From the NCBI GenBank assembly GCA_032433765.1, contig JAVIAB010000059.1, forward strand, positions 61,406,582-61,470,581: a stretch of DNA of 64,000 nucleotides. The letters are read 5' to 3'. Shown here one piece after another: positions 58,228 to 64,000 of this stretch; position 1 is the first letter of the stretch, and each line of letters begins with the position of its first letter. The position numbers were made by a program, and so were the translations under genes. The stretch comes from Megaustenia siamemsis. Its lineage: Eukaryota; Mollusca; Gastropoda; Stylommatophora; Ariophantidae. The notes beneath the pieces were generated by a model, which saw only the letters and a program-made list of their open reading frames with translations, made no database searches and was not told the DNA's origin.

Positions 58228-58816
58228 CTCAAATACTTGGGCACAATAATTACATCAGATGGGAGATGCACCACAGAAATAAAAAGCAGAATAGCTCAGG
58301 CCAAAATGGCATTTCAGAAAATGAAAAATATCTTATGCAACAAATCTACGTCAATAAAAATGAGAAAGAGAGTTCATCGGTGCTATATAGAACCAATTCT
58401 GACCTATGGAAGCGAATCATGGACAGTAGACAAACAAATGAAAAGACGGTTAGAGGCCACAGAGATGGGATTTCTCAGAAGAATGTTGAAAATTCCCTGG
58501 ACAGATAAAAAGACCAATGAGGAAGTTCTCAAAGAGGCCAACACAAAAAGGGAGCTCTTAAAAAACACCAGAAAGAAGCAATCAACATTTTTCGGGCACA
58601 TCATGAGAAGAGGAAAGTTGGAATACTTGGTTACAACTGGCAAAATAAAAGGAAAGAGAGATCGCGGACGACAAAGAGAGAAAATACTGGATAGCTTGGT
58701 GTCATGGCATGGAAAACAGTCAACAACAGAACTGATACGATGCACTGTAGATAGAAGATTGTGGAGGGACATGATCGCCTACGCCAACTGGCAGGGTACA
58801 TGATGATGATGATGAT
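58228..58816 (+). mobile_element. 5'-truncated RTE-like copy (TGA-tailed family)
   Basis: The best-preserved copy of the family also seen at 1783-2372 and 47838-48168. The 5' end cuts into the RT C-terminal region at the YLGTIITSDG segment. The 3' end is a (TGA)n tail (58801-58816). The flanks show no clear target duplication by eye. Confidence 0.88.
58234..58803 (+). pseudogene. RTE-like RT C-terminal part, open but truncated
   Basis: About 190 codons in a single open frame with no genuine start, since the upstream protein is missing. Segments seen are YLGTIITSDGRC, EPILTYGSESW, FLRRMLKIPW, STFFGHIMRRGKLEY, GKRDRGRQREK and a terminal RRLWRDMIAYANW. This is the post-palm region found in RTE-like elements. 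The stop codon is the first TGA of the (TGA)n tail, so the tail itself terminates translation in this family. No catalytic RT residues are included. Confidence 0.85.
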
Positions 58817-60180
58817 ATTTCTCTCTGTATTTTATCCCCCCCTTCCCCGGCTTATATGTCTCTTTCTTCTCCTGTATCTCACTTACACTCAGTCTCTCAA
58901 TAAATGTATGACACTCTTTTAATTTAGAAAATTTTTAACTAATCAGGGGTTCCCCTTGAGATCAGTATAGATATTTCATTTCTATATCTGCCTCATCACA
59001 CCTTGATTCAATCCTTCAACAAATATAACATACAAATTCTGCATCATCATTACAATAAAATTATATGATATAATCAAAGAGATATTGACAATAACACAAA
59101 TTCTGCATTATTATTACAATAAAATTATATGTTGCAAGTAAGAGATGTTCACAATAACAAACTTAAATATCAAATTGCATTTTTAAATTTGCGTCCCATT
59201 GTTTCAGACTCAGACTTTCAACAAAGAAATATTGAGAAATTCTTTGAGGTGCTCTTTTAACACTGTAGAAGATCACCCTAAATATTTTACTTTTAATTTA
59301 CACAAACATTTCTCTGTGGAGTTGATTTTCAATGCCTCTTCATATTAAAACAAAAGCAATAGCAAAAACAAAAAGAAGCAGGCTAAATGTGGAAGATGGC
59401 ATGATCTTTGTTTTAGAAACATTCCGCCATACATTTGAAAAGTGGTTGTCCAGATGCATAATTCTTCATCAGCAATGTTATTAAATATTACATGAGATTT
59501 ATACCTGATAATCCTCTTTCAATGTATTCAATTTACTTTATTTAAATGTCTTTTTTTATGAAAATATGACTACAAAAGAAAGATTTACAACCACTAGAAT
59601 GAACCATCACAGAAGAATGCTGAATGTAACAAAAAGGTATGACATGCAATGGCAAAGATATTAAAAATTAAAAAGAAAAGTAGATGTCAGACCAATTTTG
59701 AGTTTCATTAAAAAACAAGAAATTAAATAATTTTGACATAGCATCCAAAGCATGAGAGGAAACAGCAAAAAAAATAAAACAGCAAACAGATGAATCAGCA
59801 GAAACAGAAAAGAGCATCCAACTGCAGTTATATGAAACAGCAAAGAAAGAAAAGAGCATCCAACAGCAATCAGATGAAACAGTATAATTTAAAAAAAAAA
59901 TTACTTCTAAGATGGTTTAGTGAAATTTCAAATAAGAAAAATGATTTCAACAAGTTGATAAGTGGCAAATAAATAATTAATGAAATTAGTGGCAGAAGAT
60001 CTCAAATACCATTGCTGTCATGTGACATGACAACAAGCAAGCAGTGGTAGATGTGCAAAATAAACACAAAATGGTATTAAGAACATTACGTTATACACTA
60101 CAATTAGACATCTTTATCCATTTTAAGATTTGTACTTGCCAGCTTTTTGTGTTTGTTTTTTTATAATATTATCTGTTGGT
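58817..60180. other. AT-rich intergenic region with a short tandem duplication
   Basis: No gene or element recognised. A ~63-bp tandem duplication (aaattctgcat..., about 59032-59156) and a short repeated aaaagagcatccaac segment (59810-59862) are the only structures seen. Confidence 0.4.
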
Positions 60181-60225
60181 TGGTAGCTGATGAAGGTTTT
60201 TGCTGAAATGTTGTAGTTTGTTTCA
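60181..60225 (+). other. Hammerhead-like core motif (degenerate)
   Basis: ctgatga at 60187-60193, a short interrupted stem, then gaaa at 60205-60208. It resembles the hammerhead core order CUGAUGA - stem II - GAAA, but stem II is imperfect and no complete stem I or III is evident. Related motifs lie at 63332 and in both arms of the inverted duplication. Confidence 0.35.
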
Positions 60226-60449
60226 TCTTTCTATAGATTTACTTTTCTGTAGCTCTTCTTGCATCATCACATGATATTCAATATATTGTATATTTTATAT
60301 TTGTCCCCTATCTCCAAGCAATGGAAGAGAGGACTTATGATGCAGAAAAGCAAGCCACATTTTTGGCAAAATGATATCATTATTAACAAAGAAAGAAATC
60401 ACAACATATTTAAAAAAAGAACCTGAAAGCTAGATTTTGCAATAACTAA

Positions 60450-62825
60450 TAATTTAAATGTGCCTGTGCACTGGGAGGCACAAAGGGGAGTTAAGAATAG
60501 TGGCGCTGTTTCTTACCTTGCCTATTCGTAAGAGGCAACTAAGGAGAGTTGGATTGGGACTGACTAACCTGTACTGTAAAACAATAAGCCTAAAAAACTT
60601 CACAAATATTGACAAGTCAAAGAAGTAAATTTGCCATCCAGGTAAGATAAAGGCTCTCTGTCTAAGAGATGTATGACACAATTCAGAGAAAGCCGTAAGG
60701 AGTCCGGGTTGCTGACTCACCTTTTGTCTAATAGGAAATCCTCCAGCATTGGCACCTGGAATGTATGTACCTTAAATGAACAAGAAAAAGCTGCACAGGT
60801 AGCAACAGAAATTAGAAATTACAAAATAGATATTCTAGGACTGTGTGAAACAAGATGGCTAGGAATGGAAATGATAAATACAGGAGAGGTGATTTTATCA
60901 TCAGGACACTGGGAACCTGGAGCACAACATAGTCAAGGATTTATCATAATGTTATCAAGAAATGCACAGAAGACACTGATAGAATGAGAAGCAGCAGGGC
61001 CAAGACTAATGAGAGCAACATTTAAAACAACAAAAAACAAAGTAAAAATACACATAATCCAATGCTATGCACCAAAAAATGATTAGGATGATTTCTATTC
61101 TATTCTATTGACCTTTCGAGCCATAGCCGGCCCATAGGGCTTAGACCAAGATACACCTCCTATCTGAATTTTTGTTCTAGCAGTTTTCTTTTAAAGATAT
61201 TTTATCATATCTCGCCATTTGTCTCTGTTCTGTGCAAGCAGCTCTATCTCATTGAGGGAGCCGAATCCTACTGCTCTTGCCTCTCTCATCAATGTTCTTC
61301 TCAGTGTCTCCCTGGGTCTTCCTCTTTTTCTCTTACCTGTTGTTTCCCATATGAGGGCTTGCTTTGCTATTCGGTTATTATCTCTTCTCATCACATGTTA
61401 GGATGATTTAGTTAAAGGTGAATTCTGTAAACAGTTGCAATGTCAGATGGATGAAAGACGAGCCAAGGATATTATAATCTTGATGGGAGATCTAAATGCA
61501 AAAGTAGGATCAGACAACAGAGGCTTCGAAGAGAGTATGGGAAACATGGACTTTGAGATATAAACGAGAATAGAGAGATATTTGTGAACTTCTGTGCTCT
61601 TAATCAAATGAGCCTAGGAGGAACAATATTCCAACATAAAAATACATAAAGCTACATGGGTGTCACAAGATCATAGAACGGAGAATCAAATTGCCCACAT
61701 ATGTATTAGTATATAAGTTGAAGTCATCCTTACGGGATGTAAAAGTATATAGAGGAGCAGATGTGGCTTCAGACCATCATCTTCTGCTAGCCAAACTTAA
61801 ACTAAAAAGATACTACAACAAATAAGGGCAGAAAGTATTTCAATGTAGGGTTTATTAAAGAACAAGGAATTAAAGATTAATTTGCAGTCATAATATCAAA
61901 CAAATACCAAGTCCTCCAACAACTAGAAAATACAATCAATATAGAAGATCATTGGAAACAGGTAAAGGATATATGGAAAGAGACATGCGAAGAAACGCTG
62001 AGGGAAAAGAGAACGCTAGAATAAGGCATGGATGACAGCAGAGACCCTGGATAAAATTAAAGAAAGAAAGAACAAGAAAGCAGACATAAATAAAAGCAAA
62101 ACAAGAAGTAATAAAGCCAAGACACAGGAAGCTTACACAGAGGTGAACAAAGAAGTGAGAAGATGCATTAAAAGGGATAAGAGGAAATATATAGATGAAA
62201 GGTTAAAGAGGCAGAGGAAGCAGCAAAGAAAGGGAATATGAAAGAACTGTACAACAGAACAAAGAAATTAAGTGGAAAATACAAACAGATAAATGTCTTT
62301 ATTAAAGATAAGAAAGGAAATCTGCTTAGTTATTTAAGGGAACTAATGGAGAGATAGAAAGAGCACTTGGAAGAACTTTTAAACAGACCCGGCTCAAATA
62401 TCCCTCCAGATATACTACCAGCAGAAGAAGAGTTACATGTTAACTGTGGAAAACCAAGTAAAGAAGAAATAATGAAAGCCATCAAGCTATAAAAAAATAG
62501 TAAATCCACAGGACCAGGTGAAATTCCTTCAGAAGCCATCAAAGCAGATATTAACACATCTACCAAGATGTTACGTAATCTATCAGATAAAATTTGGGAG
62601 AGGGAAGAAATACCCAAAGACTAGAAAGAAGGTTATATGATCAAACTTCCAAAGAAAGGAAGTTTACATCCAGTGCACAAATTATAGGGGAATTATGCTA
62701 CTATCAGGGTCAGAAATGATCAAAAGCAGAATCATTCTGGAGAGACTAAAAAATAGAGAAACATCTGAGAGATGAATAAGTAGGTTTTAGGAAAAACAGA
62801 TCATGTGCTGTATACATATCATTTT
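60450..62825 (+). pseudogene. RTE-like retrotransposon, endonuclease and N-terminal RT, decayed
   Basis: An untranslated leader (about 60450-60735) with a ttgcct/aggcaa hairpin precedes an AP-endonuclease: IGTWNVCTLNE near 60742, LGLCETRW near 60835 (catalytic Glu), then, after the nested insertion at 61095-61397, LMGDLNAKVGSDN near 61480 (Asp/Asn pair) and SDHHLL near 61773. A basic linker (62032-62238) and RT N-terminal segments follow (STGPGEIPSEAI near 62505 and a GFRKNRSC-like segment near 62787). Stops and shifts occur throughout. The sequence is lost at about 62825, before the RT catalytic core. Confidence 0.85.
61095..61397 (-). mobile_element. Nested 5'-truncated RTE-like copy (TAGA-tailed family)
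   Basis: 303 bp inserted into the decayed endonuclease, with a 12-bp target duplication ttaggatgattt at 61083-61094 and 61398-61409. On the minus strand it encodes the last ~67 residues of the family protein (MRRDNNRIAKQ to RDKWRDMIKYL), then the 3' stem-loop region, and ends in an (ATAGA)n tail (plus-strand ctattctattctatt). The target duplication confirms insertion after the host element had already landed. Confidence 0.92.
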
Positions 62826-63331
62826 ATGAATGTATCACACTCATACGCAGAGTTTCCTTTTGGTTGCTCCTTCCCTTTTGCATAGCCTTCTCTACTACAT
62901 ATATTTGGGTTCTTTGGTCTACTTACTATGCCATGCTTTTTATAGTTCTTCTCCTCTAGTCCCTTATGAGACACTTTGGTTTTCTCCTCTATACCTTTTT
63001 TCTGTGCTCCTTACCCCTCATTTGTTTTTATTGTACCCCACTCTCAGGCATCTCACTCTTACCGTCTTTTTACACCTGTCAGTCTACTATTCGATTCTTT
63101 CTCCTTTGTGTTTGCACACTGACCCCTGTGTTAACTCCTCTGGTTCTGTGTACATTTACGCACTTTTTTGCACGATTCTCAATGTTCACGACAGCCGCAC
63201 TTGGTTACGATTTCATTTTGGATTTGACAGGATAGTTTTATTTATTTTTGTTGTTTTCTTTAACACATTTAGATTGTTTTTGTTTTGTTTGTTTTGTTAT
63301 TAGTTTTGTGTGTGTGTTTTTTTGTTTGTTC
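62826..63331. other. Pyrimidine-rich segment, no gene supported
   Basis: TC-rich plus strand. The open frame at 62830-63303 is biased to Leu, Phe, Tyr and Ser because of composition and matches nothing I recognise. It ends in a T/G-rich run just before the hammerhead-like motif. Confidence 0.35.
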
Positions 63332-63420
63332 CTGATGAAGGCCTATTGAGCCGAAACGTTGTTTAGTCTGTGTCGTCCACTTGTCACGTAAAGCATCTTA
63401 CATACCATTTTTTTATTTTT
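63332..63420 (+). other. Hammerhead-like motif and Penelope-like terminal sequence
   Basis: ctgatga (63332-63338), a ggc/gcc stem II (63341-63352, with an extra A before it), gaaa (63353-63356), and a gtc (63366-63368) that could be the cleavage triplet with a two-base-pair stem III. Downstream tcacgtaaagcatcttac parallels the block at 47760-47790. Hammerhead ribozymes are known in Penelope-like elements. Stem I pairing is not evident here, so I call a decayed or merely related motif. Confidence 0.4.
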
Positions 63421-63477
63421 TTTATTTTTCCTGATATTCAGCTTTACTGCAGCTTCGCATTTTTATGCCTTAACCCT

Positions 63478-63580
63478 CAATCTATGACAGTCTGCACCAT
63501 CAAAGCAAGAAACAGAGTAGAATGGCGATCCATGGTAGCCAACCGTTGTTGTGGAGAAGGCACTTGATGATGATGTTGAT
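63478..63580 (+). pseudogene. Short 3' end of another RTE-like element
   Basis: An ARNRVEWRSMVAN segment followed within a few codons by a stop in a tgatgatgatgttgat tail (63567-63582). This is the typical C-terminal end of RTE-like proteins, comparable to RRLWRDMIAYANW in the copy at 58228. Only about 30 codons remain. Confidence 0.65.
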
Positions 63581-63582
63581 CA

Positions 63583-64000
63583 CAAAATATTCCAGCTGTC
63601 ACAAAATATCTCAGTTATCACAAAATATCCCAGATGTCACAAAATACCCCAGCAATAACAAAATATCTCAGCAGTAACAAAATATAGTTCTCACAAAACA
63701 TGCCAGCTGTTACAAAATATCCCAGCTGTCACAAAATATCCCAGCTGTCACAAAATATCCCAGCTGTCACAAATTATCTTAGTTGTCACAAAATATCCCA
63801 GCTCTAACAAAATATCTCAGTTGTTGGAAAATATCCCAGCTGCAACAGAGTATCCTACTCATAACAAAATATTCCAGCTGTTACAAAATATTTCAGTTGT
63901 CACAAAATGTCACAGCAGTAACAAAATATCCTAGCTCTTACAAAATATCTCAATTATAACAATATATCCCAGCTGTCACAAAATATACAATTTGTCATAA
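63583..64000 (+). repeat. 19-bp minisatellite, ~22 copies, runs off the window
   Basis: Repeats of cacaaaatatcccagctgt with substitutions (tct, gtt and gca variants) and small length changes. It begins directly after the RTE tail and continues to the window end, so its total size is unknown. Confidence 0.95.

Noticed and set aside
62830..63303. 157-codon hydrophobic frame
   Set aside because: Pyrimidine-rich composition gives Leu/Phe/Ser/Tyr. It begins in the truncated end of an RTE remnant and has no recognisable family or signal.
63583..64000. Possible CRISPR-like array of short repeats
   Set aside because: The repeats are directly adjacent with no unique spacers, in a eukaryotic context. 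It is an ordinary minisatellite.

Overview
This window looks like repeat-dense non-coding chromosome from an invertebrate animal. I saw no convincing host gene, rRNA or tRNA. The evidence is several families of RTE-like and I/Nimb-like non-LTR retrotransposons, a Ty3/Gypsy-like LTR element, dinucleotide microsatellites, AT-rich sequence and no bacterial-style gene packing. The retroelement mix and the abundant microsatellites suggest a lophotrochozoan, possibly a mollusc or cephalopod. That placement is inference; the sequence alone does not prove it.

Layout. Positions 1-4434 are left flank: a 43-bp minisatellite (628-977), an RTE 3' end in minus orientation joined to a 435-bp non-coding block (1783-2806), a decayed ~60-bp tandem repeat (2985-3535), and remnants of an RTE reverse transcriptase and of a second element's RNase H. 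Positions 4435-47383 are one tandem array of a ~2.36-kb unit, with fifteen full-period units and partial units at both ends. Every full unit carries, antisense, the same ~760-bp 3' fragment of an I/Nimb-like retrotransposon plus (CT)n and (TA)n microsatellites. Four later insertions interrupt the array: a 923-bp retroposon (5123-6045), two RTE copies (9750-11059 and 20530-20977), and an apparently intact I/Nimb-like element (42542-46604). The last has a single 1277-codon endonuclease/reverse transcriptase/RNase H frame.

The right flank begins with an inverted copy of the left-flank block (47395-48168). Next is an 8.15-kb LTR retrotransposon (48308-56455) with LTRs of 1896 and 2026 bp and a 4-bp target duplication. 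Its interior lacks reverse transcriptase and integrase and encodes a zinc-knuckle plus RRM-like protein, followed by a stub of an aspartic protease. After that come hAT-like terminal motifs, a decayed RNase H region, another RTE 3' end, a long decayed RTE endonuclease/RT region with a nested RTE insertion, a hammerhead-like motif, and a 19-bp minisatellite that runs to the window end.

The most notable observation is at the extreme 5' end of the intact I/Nimb-like element. Its first 73 nt can be folded as a nested double pseudoknot of the hepatitis-delta-virus-like ribozyme type, with the first base of P1 exactly at the target-site duplication boundary. Also notable are the satellite built around a relic of that same element family, the inverted repeat that brackets the array, and the LTR element whose main protein joins a CCHC knuckle to an RRM.
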